Source: Polynucleobacter sp. MG-6-Vaara-E2
GTDB lineage: Bacteria; Pseudomonadota; Gammaproteobacteria; Burkholderiales; Burkholderiaceae
Direction of reading: 5' to 3'
DNA: 64,000 bases
Assembly: GCF_018687695.1 (NCBI RefSeq)
Contig: NZ_CP061303.1
Location: 310,001 to 374,000 of the forward strand
Made by a program: the position numbers and the translations under genes. The notes beneath the pieces were generated by a model. It was not told the DNA's origin. It saw only the letters and a program-made list of their open reading frames with translations, and did no database searches. This document shows, in pieces, positions 7,911 through 16,671 of the stretch (the stretch's first letter is position 1; each line of letters begins with the position of its first letter).

Positions 7911-8774
7911 ATGAATTCAAATATAGAAAAAATAATTAATTGCTTGCCCGAAGTATTTCAACTTCATTCGAGAGATACAAAAATCTATGAGCAGCTCTCG
8001 GCTGCATCAAATGATCTTATTGAAGCAAGCGTTTTAAGTAAAGAGGAGTATTTACCCATTGATACTGGAGTATTTGGAAAGGTTATATTTCCATATACAA
8101 AAATGGGTGCAATAGATTCCTTGGATTTATTTGGTTTGGATGAATTAATAATATTTAGCTACTATTGGACCAATCGTATGAGATACAGAAATGTAGCAGA
8201 TATTGGTGCAAATATTGGTCTACACAGTCTTTTGATGAGTCGATGTGGCTGGCAAGTGGCTGCATATGAACCAGATCCCGTACACTGTAATTTGATTAAA
8301 AGAAATCTTGATTTGAATAATGTAAATAGTGTGACATTATTTGAGGCTGCAGTTTCAGATAAGGCAGGATCTTTGGAGTTCACAAGAGTTAAGGGGAATA
8401 CAACAGGCAGTCATTTAACTGGATCTAAAAAAACACCCTATGGTGATCTTGAAAAGTTCCGTGTTGATGTGGAAGCAATTTTTGACATCATGAATAGAGT
8501 TGATTTTATTAAACTTGACGTAGAGGGACATGAGGCTGTAATTATCAAAAGCACTAAAAATGTGGATTGGCAAAGTGTCGATATGATGCTTGAAGTTGGT
8601 AGCCCAGAAAATGCAGAGGATATTTTCAACCATTTAAATGAAATCAGAGTAAATTGCTTTTCGCAGAAGAATGGCTGGAGAAGGGTTGCAAACGTTACCG
8701 ACATACCTGTTAGCTATAAAGAGGGCTCTCTTTTTATATCAACGAAAGATGAGATGAATTGGGTTGAGCTATGA
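7911..8774 (+). CDS. FkbM-family methyltransferase
   Basis: Class I methyltransferase of 287 residues. VADIGANIGLHS (95-106) is motif I, YEPDP (119-123) binds the SAM ribose and KLDVEGHE (201-208) is the hallmark of the FkbM family, which O-methylates sugars and polyketides. FkbM proteins are common in O-antigen and capsule loci. The gene starts 12 bases after transketolase and its stop overlaps the ATG of the following SDR, so it belongs to the same transcription unit. The target hydroxyl is unknown. Confidence 0.85.
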   Translation: MNSNIEKIINCLPEVFQLHSRDTKIYEQLSAASNDLIEASVLSKEEYLPIDTGVFGKVIFPYTKMGAIDSLDLFGLDELIIFSYYWTNRMRYRNVADIGANIGLHSLLMSRCGWQVAAYEPDPVHCNLIKRNLDLNNVNSVTLFEAAVSDKAGSLEFTRVKGNTTGSHLTGSKKTPYGDLEKFRVDVEAIFDIMNRVDFIKLDVEGHEAVIIKSTKNVDWQSVDMMLEVGSPENAEDIFNHLNEIRVNCFSQKNGWRRVANVTDIPVSYKEGSLFISTKDEMNWVEL

Positions 8775-9580
8775 GCTATATAAAAAAGGCAATAATTGCA
8801 GGAATCTCATCAGACATAGGCATTTCTTTGTTAAAAGATTGGGCCGATAAGGGCTGGGACGTCTATGGAACATATAGAAAAAAATCTAAAGAATTGACTG
8901 ATCTGGAGGATAAGCTTGGAGGAATCCTTTCATGTGACTTTTCTAATTCGCAAGATGTGGATAGTGCTGTCGCTAAGATCGAGTCAAAAGTTCGGAATTG
9001 GGATGTCTTGGTTATGGCCCCAGGGCTTCAGGATCCAGTTGGACTATTTGCTGATTGCAACTTTGATGATTGGACAAATTCAATAATGGTAAATTTTGTA
9101 AACCAAATTAGATTTGTTCATCGAATAATCGGATCTAGGAATATGCAATCTGACGCAACTCCAAGTGTAATTTTTTTTGCAGGCGGTGGAACGAATAATG
9201 CCCCTACTCACTATTCTGCGTACATAGCATCAAAAATAGCTTTGATGAAGATGACGGAGCTGTTAAGTGTTGAAATTCCAGATACAAAATTTGTAATACT
9301 TGGACCAGGTTGGGTAAAAACAAAAATACATGATTCCACATTAAATGCGAAATCGAAAGCCGGGTCGAATTATGAAAGAACAATAGATATGTTTTCTAAA
9401 GATGAATGGGTTCCAATGTCATCTGTAATTAGTTGCTGTAATTGGCTTATTGATTCCCAAAAAGAATTACTAACAGGAAGAAACTTTAGTCTTGTCTTTG
9501 ACAAATGGGGCACAGAAGATCTTAATGCAAGACTAGAAAATGATAAGGATTTATACAAGCTTCGCCGATACGGTAATTAA
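8771..9580 (+). CDS. Short-chain dehydrogenase/reductase (classical SDR)
   Basis: Classical SDR of 269 residues. The cofactor motif is GISSDIG (11-17), the second conserved region is VMAPG (81-85) in place of NNAG, and catalytic YIASK gives Y151 and K155. The usual active-site serine region reads FAGGGTNNAP (136-145), so T141 rather than Ser may do its job. It would reduce or oxidise a carbonyl on a sugar or its precursor. Overlap with the FkbM gene and close spacing to the medium-chain dehydrogenase suggest that the two oxidoreductases act in sequence, perhaps on a keto-sugar formed by the ThDP enzymes upstream. Confidence 0.75.
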   Translation: MSYIKKAIIAGISSDIGISLLKDWADKGWDVYGTYRKKSKELTDLEDKLGGILSCDFSNSQDVDSAVAKIESKVRNWDVLVMAPGLQDPVGLFADCNFDDWTNSIMVNFVNQIRFVHRIIGSRNMQSDATPSVIFFAGGGTNNAPTHYSAYIASKIALMKMTELLSVEIPDTKFVILGPGWVKTKIHDSTLNAKSKAGSNYERTIDMFSKDEWVPMSSVISCCNWLIDSQKELLTGRNFSLVFDKWGTEDLNARLENDKDLYKLRRYGN

Positions 9581-9582
9581 AA

Positions 9583-10638
9583 ATGAATTACGACGGTCAG
9601 AAAAGAGCCATAACAGCAGCAATATTGGTTGAACTTGGCAAGGAATTAGAGGTAAAAAATATCACATGCCCAGAATTGCATTACGGTCAAGTACTAGTAA
9701 AAATTCTTTATAGTGGCATATGTAGAAGCCAGCTGATGGAGGCAAAGGGTGGTAGGGGCGATGATCCATGGTTGCCACATTTATTAGGTCATGAGGGGTC
9801 TGGCATAGTTATAGATGTTGGGGAGGGCGTGACTAAGGTTAGGTTGGGTGATAGCGTAATACTAGGTTGGATTAAGGGCGCCGGAATTGATGCAAAAAAT
9901 GCAATTTATTATGATGGTGATACCGTAATTAATTCGGGAAAAGTGACTACTTTTAGCAATTACTCTGTCGTCTCTGAGAATAGGCTGGTGATTAAGCCGA
10001 AAGATTTGCCATTTGATCTAGCCGTATTATTTGGATGTGCGCTTCCAACTGGCGCTGGTATGGTTTTTAATGAAATTAAGCCAGATAGATCAAGCAAGGT
10101 ATTTGTTATTGGCCTTGGTGGAATTGGGATTTCAGCACTATTGGCCCTGAAATCCATGGGAGTTGAAACAATTGTTGCAATTGATAAATCGGAAGATAGA
10201 TTGCGCATTGCAAAGAAAATTGGAGTAACCCATACATTTCTTTCAACCGATGATGAATTTATAAAAAATATAATAAATTCAATAGGTGCGGCAGATTATT
10301 GCATAGAATCAGGTGGGACCGTTGAGAGTATTGAGTTGGGCTATTCTTTAATAAGAAAATTTGGCGGAAAGTTGCTATTTGCATCTCATCCACCTCAGGG
10401 AAAAAAAATTCAGATTGAGCCCCATGATTTAATAAGTGGAAAAGAAATTGCTGGAACTTGGGGAGGAGCGGCTAGTCCCGATATTGATATACCAAGATTT
10501 TATAGACAATTTTTAAGTTCTAAGATAGAGCTGAGAGATTTCTTTTCAAAGCAATATAAATTAGCAGAAATCAATAATGCAATGAGGGATATGGAGTCTG
10601 GAGAGGTTATCAGGCCATTGATTTGTATGGAGCACTAA
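9583..10638 (+). CDS. Medium-chain alcohol dehydrogenase lacking the structural zinc lobe
   Basis: MDR-superfamily protein of 351 residues. Catalytic zinc ligands C47 (SGICRS) and H70-E71 (GHEGSG) are visible, with a third likely ligand at C152 (GCALPTG), and the NAD(P) fold shows GLGGIG (177-182). The four clustered cysteines that hold the structural zinc in most alcohol dehydrogenases, expected around 95-115, are missing; that stretch reads without any Cys. It should oxidise or reduce an alcohol on a sugar-derived substrate. It lies 2 bases after the SDR and is co-transcribed with it. The substrate is not recognisable. Confidence 0.75.
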   Translation: MNYDGQKRAITAAILVELGKELEVKNITCPELHYGQVLVKILYSGICRSQLMEAKGGRGDDPWLPHLLGHEGSGIVIDVGEGVTKVRLGDSVILGWIKGAGIDAKNAIYYDGDTVINSGKVTTFSNYSVVSENRLVIKPKDLPFDLAVLFGCALPTGAGMVFNEIKPDRSSKVFVIGLGGIGISALLALKSMGVETIVAIDKSEDRLRIAKKIGVTHTFLSTDDEFIKNIINSIGAADYCIESGGTVESIELGYSLIRKFGGKLLFASHPPQGKKIQIEPHDLISGKEIAGTWGGAASPDIDIPRFYRQFLSSKIELRDFFSKQYKLAEINNAMRDMESGEVIRPLICMEH

Positions 10639-10676
10639 TTACAATTACAAGCTAGGTATAAGGTAAAAATATAGAA

Positions 10677-11681
10677 ATGAATGAAGTTAAAGAAACTATA
10701 AACAAGATTATTAATTTGAGGGATAGTAAGCACTCTAATTCTTTGCATGTACCATCTGGCCTATGGAAAAAATGGCTTGAAAAACTTGGTTTTGTAAGAG
10801 AGTTGTCAGAAAAGTCACTAAGAGAAATTCGCTTATATGTAGGAATGGGATTCTTCATTGGAGCTCCCTGGTCAAAGGCTTACTATCAAGCAAATGAAAT
10901 CAAACTTCAGCTTATGCAGCCAAGTGATTCATCGTATATAAAAGACTATTTAAGATTAACAAAAAATATTCCTGAGAATTTAAAGCTTACTGAGCTTGAT
11001 CCTACTCGCAACGAAATTGCAATTGAGTTTAATGGAAAATACATAACAGAGGATGTGCTGAGGGTTCAATCGACAATTTCAAATTTAAATAATTTTCCAA
11101 AATTTAAATCTTGTATTGAAATTGGAGGTGGATATGGAGCTTTAGCAAACCAAGTTATTAAGGTTTATGAAGTAGAAAAATATACAATAATCGATTATCC
11201 AGAGATGCTTTTTTTTGTTGCAATATGGTCAAAAGTGGTTAATCCAAAATTAAAGATTGTTATATATGATGGTAGCAATAAGTCTGAGTTAGATAATGCT
11301 GAGTTAGCTTTAGTACCAAACTTTTTATATAAAAGTATTCAAATTGAAGGAGATTTGCTAATAAATGAGAACTCATTTTGCGAGATGAGTCAAGCTCAAG
11401 TTTTAGACTATCTTCAAGCAAAAAATTTAAACTATAACTATATGTATTCAAATAATAGAGATCGACAGTTTATGAATAGAGATCTTCCCGAAGGAATAAA
11501 TTCATTATTAGAAAGATATTTTCAACTAAGTCCCTCAGTCCAAGAATATAAAGAATATTATAAAGATAGCTCTTTAAAAAATAAATGGAACCAAAAAAAT
11601 ATTTTTTATGCTTCTAAGAATGAATTATTAAATATTGATATAAATCTAATTAATGGCCTAAGTATTCGAACTGAACACTGA
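10677..11681 (+). CDS. Putative sugar O-methyltransferase
   Basis: A 334-residue protein with motif I CIEIGGGYGALANQV (146-160) followed by TIIDYPEMLFF (about 168-178), the pattern of the family annotated as putative sugar O-methyltransferase in LPS and capsule loci. The N-terminal 140 residues carry family-specific sequence (NEIAIEFNGKYIT). This is the third methyltransferase in the locus, and such numbers fit a heavily methylated, hydrophobic repeat unit. Its coding sequence is more AT-rich than the first 8 kb. There is a 38-base gap before it and a 61-base gap after it. Confidence 0.65.
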   Translation: MNEVKETINKIINLRDSKHSNSLHVPSGLWKKWLEKLGFVRELSEKSLREIRLYVGMGFFIGAPWSKAYYQANEIKLQLMQPSDSSYIKDYLRLTKNIPENLKLTELDPTRNEIAIEFNGKYITEDVLRVQSTISNLNNFPKFKSCIEIGGGYGALANQVIKVYEVEKYTIIDYPEMLFFVAIWSKVVNPKLKIVIYDGSNKSELDNAELALVPNFLYKSIQIEGDLLINENSFCEMSQAQVLDYLQAKNLNYNYMYSNNRDRQFMNRDLPEGINSLLERYFQLSPSVQEYKEYYKDSSLKNKWNQKNIFYASKNELLNIDINLINGLSIRTEH

Positions 11682-11742
11682 GATGGTTGAGGCTAAGTTT
11701 CAAAATTGAAATAACATTTCACATTTTCATGGCAAATCCAAG

Positions 11743-13179
11743 ATGTCTAAAGAAAAGATTGTATTCATATCAGGAAATTTTAATATTTTCCATCCTGGGC
11801 ATTTAAGGTTATTTAGATTTGCAAAGGAAATTGGTAATAAACTAGTTATAGGGGTTTTTAGCGATAGGGTCGCAGAAGATTTGGCATTAATTAATCAAGA
11901 GTTTCGCCTTGAAGCGATTAAAAACAATTTATTAGTTGATGAAGCATTTCTTTTAGATGAATCTTTAGAGGATTGTCTTCTGAAAATTAAGCCGGATTTT
12001 GTAGTAAAGGGTAAAGAGTATGAATATAAATCGAATCCAGAGGAGGAGATTTTAAAAAGATATGGCGGTAAATTAATCTTCAGCTCAGGTGAAACTACTT
12101 TCACTTCCGATGACCTAATACGAGGAGAAATTAATAAGGTAAAAAAATTATCAATTACATTACCAGATATGTTCATGAGTCGTCATTCGATTACTAAAGA
12201 ACGTTTAATTGAGTTGGCCGCTAAGTTTTCAAAAGTTAGGTTGTGCGTATTGGGCGATCTTATTATTGATGAATATATAGATTGTGAGCCTTTGGGTCTA
12301 TCACAAGAAGAGCCAACCATAGTTGTGACTCCTGTTAATTACATGAAATTTATTGGCGGTGCAGGCATTGTCGCTGCACATGCTGCTGGTTTAAATGCAA
12401 ATGCAAACCTGATCTCCATTGTGGGCAATGATCCCACATCAGAATATGCTACAAATCAACTGAAAAATTATGGAGTTAGTGCAAAATTAATTGTGGATGA
12501 ATCACGTCCAACCACCTTAAAACAAAGATTCAGATCAAAGGAGAAGGGCTTATTACGAGTGAGCTATCTTCATCAAGAAGAAATTTCAGAGAAGTTACAG
12601 ATGGAGATTATTGAAAATATTGAAAGCATGATTAATAGTCTTGATTTAATAATATTCTCAGACTTCAATTATGGTTGTCTTCCTCAAAAGTTAGTTCAAA
12701 AAATAATAGATATTTCAAAAAAAAATAACGTAATGTTATCTGCAGATAGCCAATCATCTTCCCAAATTGGTGATATTGGACGATTCAAGGAAATGAATCT
12801 AATTGCCCCAACTGAACGTGAGGCAAGGATTAGTATTCGGGACAATAATAATGGCTTAGTGATAGTGGCTGAGAAACTGATGGATTATTCCAAGGCTGAC
12901 AATATTTTGTTAAAAATGGGTTCTGATGGTTTATTGGTTCATGCTGGAAGTAGTGGAGATAAGTGGGTTACGGAGCGTATTGAGGCACTAAATTCTTCAA
13001 TAAAAGATGTTTCCGGCGCAGGGGATTCCCTACTAATTGCGAGCTCTTTAACATTGGCTGCAGGTGGAAATATTTGGGAGGCTGCTTGTTTAGGTTCAAT
13101 TGCGGCGGCAATACAGGTATCAAGAGTGGGGAATACTCCTCTAACAATAAATGAAATTATTGATGTGTGTATTTCATGA
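11743..13179 (+). CDS. Nucleotidyltransferase-PfkB kinase fusion, HldE-like with swapped domains
   Basis: Bifunctional protein of 478 residues with the parts of HldE, but in reverse order. Residues 1-135 form a cytidylyltransferase-like domain with GNFNIFHPGHLRL, where HPGH is at 17-20. Residues 155-478 form a PfkB/ribokinase kinase with CVLGDLIIDEY near 168-178, FIGGAGIVAAH (206-216) and the catalytic DVSGAGDS (422-429). E. coli HldE has kinase first and nucleotidyltransferase last; its two activities phosphorylate heptose 7-phosphate at C1 and transfer AMP to heptose 1-phosphate. By analogy this enzyme activates a higher sugar phosphate. The following gene is a second nucleotidyltransferase, which leaves open which of the two makes the nucleotide sugar. 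Confidence 0.8.
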   Translation: MSKEKIVFISGNFNIFHPGHLRLFRFAKEIGNKLVIGVFSDRVAEDLALINQEFRLEAIKNNLLVDEAFLLDESLEDCLLKIKPDFVVKGKEYEYKSNPEEEILKRYGGKLIFSSGETTFTSDDLIRGEINKVKKLSITLPDMFMSRHSITKERLIELAAKFSKVRLCVLGDLIIDEYIDCEPLGLSQEEPTIVVTPVNYMKFIGGAGIVAAHAAGLNANANLISIVGNDPTSEYATNQLKNYGVSAKLIVDESRPTTLKQRFRSKEKGLLRVSYLHQEEISEKLQMEIIENIESMINSLDLIIFSDFNYGCLPQKLVQKIIDISKKNNVMLSADSQSSSQIGDIGRFKEMNLIAPTEREARISIRDNNNGLVIVAEKLMDYSKADNILLKMGSDGLLVHAGSSGDKWVTERIEALNSSIKDVSGAGDSLLIASSLTLAAGGNIWEAACLGSIAAAIQVSRVGNTPLTINEIIDVCIS

Positions 13180-13886
13180 AGGCAATTTTGTTAGCAGCTG
13201 GCTATGGTAAGCGATTGCGACCTTTAACAGAACACAAACCTAAATGTTTGATTGAGCTTAATGGGAAGCCACTATTAGATATATGGATAAATAAGTTAAT
13301 TAATTTAGGGGTTGATGAAATATTAATTAATACTCATTATCTTGCAGCCCAAGTTGAGGAGTTTGTTTCTAAGCACAAATTTAGAGATAAGATTCAGTTG
13401 TCTCATGAAAAAGAAATTGAAGGTACGGCAGGTACATTAATAAAAAATATTGATTTTTTTGGGAGTGATGATGGATTATTGATTCATGCTGATAACTTTT
13501 GCGCGGATAATCTTGAAAAATTTATATTGGCGCATAGCAAAAGACAAGAAATTTGTGACATCACAATGCTTACATTCCAATGTGAGCATCCTAAGGAGTG
13601 CGGGATAGTAGAGGTAGATAAAAGAAAAATAATTACTAAATTTTATGAAAAAGTTGATGGTTTTAATGGAAACATGGCTAATGGTGCAATTTATTGCATT
13701 TCTAAAAATGCATTATTAGAAATTAGTGAGAAATTTTCTAGTGCGGTAGACTTTAGTAACGAAATAGTGCCAAATTTTCTAGGGAGAATCTACTGTTATC
13801 AATCAAATCAATTTTTTATCGATGTTGGAACAATAAGGAACCTAATAAAGGCTGAAAATTTCCTAAAAGGGCAGATTTATTTATAG
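13176..13886 (+). CDS. Sugar-1-phosphate nucleotidyltransferase
   Basis: RmlA/HddC-type nucleotidyltransferase of 236 residues with the signature LLAAGYGKRLRPLTEHKPK at about 5-23 and the metal-binding HADN motif near residue 106. The end of the protein (FIDVGTIRNLIKAENF) matches the family pattern in which a D-G-T/S stretch closes the active site. It couples a sugar 1-phosphate to NTP. ATG 13176 overlaps the stop of the kinase fusion (ATGA); the GTG at 13167 is less likely. A second enzyme of the same kind is at 22691. The 3' end overlaps by 10 bases the end of the gene on the opposite strand. Confidence 0.8.
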   Translation: MKAILLAAGYGKRLRPLTEHKPKCLIELNGKPLLDIWINKLINLGVDEILINTHYLAAQVEEFVSKHKFRDKIQLSHEKEIEGTAGTLIKNIDFFGSDDGLLIHADNFCADNLEKFILAHSKRQEICDITMLTFQCEHPKECGIVEVDKRKIITKFYEKVDGFNGNMANGAIYCISKNALLEISEKFSSAVDFSNEIVPNFLGRIYCYQSNQFFIDVGTIRNLIKAENFLKGQIYL

Positions 13887-14632
13887 AATAAAAGAACTGA
13901 CTTTAAATGACGTGCCAGTGGATGACAGAAAATCTCTCTCTCTCTGAATGAAAAAGATCTAGCAATTGTAATTTCTAATACATGTCTATCCATTGAGCTT
14001 CCAGGGATTCCAGAGTGAAGTGCATTAGAGTTTTTAAATAAGACACAGGTACCAGGGGGATGATCATTAAGCACTTGATCTTCAATCTGCAAACTTCCTG
14101 AGGCAATGCTTAAGCCAGAGCAATAAATCATAATTTTGAGATGGCCTGGAAAAAATCCATCCAAATGAAGAGCATTTGGCCCGAATCTTTCACTATTTGG
14201 CTTCGAAGTCCAAGCCCTAGTGTTTATGATTATAAAGGGAGATTTCGTTAAGGGCGCTATAAGATCCTTGATGGATTTATGTAAATATCTTATTAAATCA
14301 AGGCAATCAATATCATAGGTTTTGATGTTGGCATCAATTCTTAATTCAGTCGCACTATCATCATAAAAAGAAGAAAATAAATAGTCTGATTTATGTGGGA
14401 TTACACAATTGGATAAATTGATTACCGAACTACTACCCAAAAAAATTTTGCTTAATAGCTCATCATTGAATTTAGGTGGTAATTGGAAAATATAATATTT
14501 TTTTAAATTACCATAAAATAATACAATTAAAATATTATGAATTAAGAAGAGGAATCTAGATGGTGATAACAAATAAGACTTACAAGTGCTTAGATAATTT
14601 TTAAAAATTTTATTTTTGATTATTTTTTCCAT
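13877..14632 (-). CDS. Putative 2-oxoglutarate/Fe(II)-dependent oxygenase (PhyH-like)
   Basis: Protein of 251 residues with the spacing of a phytanoyl-CoA dioxygenase-like fold: iron ligands H156-x-D158 (LHLDGF), a distal H206 (ALHSG) and an arginine ten residues later (R216) that could bind 2-oxoglutarate. GSLQIEDQVLNDHPPG (179-194) precedes the distal histidine as in many members. The overall match is by motif only. Such enzymes hydroxylate or oxidise a carbon, here perhaps on a sugar or lipid. It is co-directional with the glycosyltransferase at 14620, overlapping it by 13 bases, and reversed relative to the rest of the locus. The sequence is very AT-rich. Confidence 0.5.
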   Translation of the reverse strand: MEKIIKNKIFKNYLSTCKSYLLSPSRFLFLIHNILIVLFYGNLKKYYIFQLPPKFNDELLSKIFLGSSSVINLSNCVIPHKSDYLFSSFYDDSATELRIDANIKTYDIDCLDLIRYLHKSIKDLIAPLTKSPFIIINTRAWTSKPNSERFGPNALHLDGFFPGHLKIMIYCSGLSIASGSLQIEDQVLNDHPPGTCVLFKNSNALHSGIPGSSMDRHVLEITIARSFSFREREIFCHPLARHLKSVLLFYK

Positions 14633-15573
14633 GTAAATGACTTTATATTGTTATAGTAGTTAATAAAAAACCGAGGAAATATTTTTCTAAAGTTACGTAA
14701 GGTAGATATGATTAGGGCGTTAATAAAAAGATTAAATGTTAAAAAATCAGAATAAGATTTGTAGTTTAGAAATAAAAATTTAAGAATATGGGGATAGGAA
14801 GCAAAGAAAGAGCTTTCTTTGAATAATTCCTTAAGGTTGCAGTATTTGCTGGAATCTAGCAAATCAAGGGAATGTTTGATTACATGCTTCTGCTCAGACC
14901 AAATTTTTGCGCCTAGGCTAAAATTATTTTGGCGAATATAAAATTTATGAAGAGTAGAGGGAACATACCAAAAACCTTCAATTAGTCCAATCATGCTATA
15001 GGCAAAACTATCACAGTGCCATTCAAGAAAGGGATCATTAAAAGGGGTTCTGATAAGTTTAGCTATATTTACAAAAGAGCCTCCACCATTAATTATAAAA
15101 ACGCCTTTTCTCATCAGATCTTTTACTTTTTCAGGAGAAAAGTAAATAGGGGCATCAGATCGAAAAAAAGATCTTTTAAATTGATTGCCATCAGGATCTA
15201 CAAAAATAACATCACCACAAATTAATTTTGCATTTATATCATTAATAACAATTTTATTAATATTTTCTAATGCGAAGGGATCTAATTCATCATCAGCAGA
15301 TAAGAAGGTGGAAAAGGTACCGGTTGACTTCGAAATTCCGGTGCCAACTCCTGCTGCAGGTCCTAAGTTATGATCGTGGAAGAAGAGGCTAGCATTAGAA
15401 TTAGAATTAATATAACCATTAATTACAGAAATACTTTCATCAGTTGAGCAATCATCAACTAAAATATGCTCATAATTATTGTAAGTTTGAGCTTCAACTG
15501 ATGCAAAATTCCTTGGTAAAAAATTTGCATCATTGTAGTTCGTAGTAATTACTGAAAATTTAATATTGTTCAA
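14620..15573 (-). CDS. Glycosyltransferase family 2
   Basis: GT-A-fold glycosyltransferase of about 317 residues. The N-terminal beta strand FSVITTNYND (6-15) is followed by HILVDDCSTDES (36-47) and the metal site SADDELDP (92-99). The frame is open upstream to 15657, but that part would run through the start of the divergent gene at 15583 and is not family-like, so I place the start at TTG 15573. No clear ribosome-binding site is seen, so the start is uncertain. It should add one sugar of the repeat unit at the cytoplasmic membrane. The reversed two-gene block suggests a later insertion or rearrangement. Confidence 0.75.
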   Translation of the reverse strand: MNNIKFSVITTNYNDANFLPRNFASVEAQTYNNYEHILVDDCSTDESISVINGYINSNSNASLFFHDHNLGPAAGVGTGISKSTGTFSTFLSADDELDPFALENINKIVINDINAKLICGDVIFVDPDGNQFKRSFFRSDAPIYFSPEKVKDLMRKGVFIINGGGSFVNIAKLIRTPFNDPFLEWHCDSFAYSMIGLIEGFWYVPSTLHKFYIRQNNFSLGAKIWSEQKHVIKHSLDLLDSSKYCNLKELFKESSFFASYPHILKFLFLNYKSYSDFLTFNLFINALIISTLRNFRKIFPRFFINYYNNIKSFTWKK

Positions 15574-15582
15574 TGGATAAAA

Positions 15583-16671
15583 ATGAATAAAAATGTGTTG
15601 GTGAGTGTTTTTATAGCAGCCTATGATAATCCAAGTTATACAAGGAAAACAATACAATCTATCATAGATCAGTCTTATAGACCAATAGAAATTTTATTAT
15701 GTGATGATTGCTCCCCAAACAGCCTAGAAATTCTTATGCAAGAATTTAAGGAATTTCAATCTCCCGATTTAATAATTAAATATTTTAGGCATGATAAAAA
15801 TATTAGGGGATTGGATAATATGATATTTGGATTTGATCAATGTTCTGGTAAATATGGAGTAAATATACAGCATGATGAATGGTGGATCGATTGTAATTTT
15901 CTATCTGAGACAGTCGATATCATGGAAAAAGATCCGGAGTGTAATTTATGTATAGGAAATGCATACGAGGAAGACAATATTGGAATAAAAATGCTTAATA
16001 TTCCAAATAAATATATTATCAATAAATGGAACACATTAACTGGAGAGGAATATATTAATATATTAGGTTCCGATGGAATGGGATATCCTCCATGGTCTTC
16101 AGTGATATTCAACGTGCCAAATTTAAGAAAATTAGGTGGATTTCACTACCCATACAATTTACCTAAGTCATATGCAGATAAATTAGGCATTCTTCCGGAC
16201 GAGTTTTTCGCCTCCCAATTCTTATTGTCGAGCATAGGAAATGTAGCCTTATCTGATAATATAATTAGCATTAGGGGTAGACCTGAAAATTCATTTACAT
16301 TATCGAATAACGATTGGCATAAATGCGTTGGCCAAGCTGCCTTTGTAATACACTACAATTTAATGACATCAAACCATAAAGGTATATATATAAAGGCCAT
16401 GAAAAAAAGGGCTAAAAAGATGTTAATCTTATATCCGGTTGAACGAATTAATGTAAAAATTCTTGAGATATTAAATTTCGATAAAGAAATGAAAAAAATG
16501 TACTATATTTCATACCTATATTTTATATTTAGAAAATTTAACTATTATATAAGAAATATAAAAAAAATAATAAAAATTCAAAAAGAAAAAGGTTTTAAAA
16601 ATACTATTATTTATGTATTAAATAGAATTAAATCAAAAGGATTTATTTCTGCAATATTTCAGATTAAATGA
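15583..16671 (+). CDS. Glycosyltransferase family 2
   Basis: A 362-residue GT2 enzyme with VSVFIAAYDNPSYTRKTIQSI (starting at 7), LLCDDCSPNS (38-47) and an IQHDEW metal motif (95-100) in place of DxD. The last 75 residues are lysine- and isoleucine-rich and could form a membrane-associated tail. It starts only 9 bases from the proposed start of the opposite-strand glycosyltransferase. Its stop overlaps the start of the flippase gene (ATGA), tying it to the export and polymerisation genes. The sugar it transfers is unknown. Confidence 0.8.
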   Translation: MNKNVLVSVFIAAYDNPSYTRKTIQSIIDQSYRPIEILLCDDCSPNSLEILMQEFKEFQSPDLIIKYFRHDKNIRGLDNMIFGFDQCSGKYGVNIQHDEWWIDCNFLSETVDIMEKDPECNLCIGNAYEEDNIGIKMLNIPNKYIINKWNTLTGEEYINILGSDGMGYPPWSSVIFNVPNLRKLGGFHYPYNLPKSYADKLGILPDEFFASQFLLSSIGNVALSDNIISIRGRPENSFTLSNNDWHKCVGQAAFVIHYNLMTSNHKGIYIKAMKKRAKKMLILYPVERINVKILEILNFDKEMKKMYYISYLYFIFRKFNYYIRNIKKIIKIQKEKGFKNTIIYVLNRIKSKGFISAIFQIK

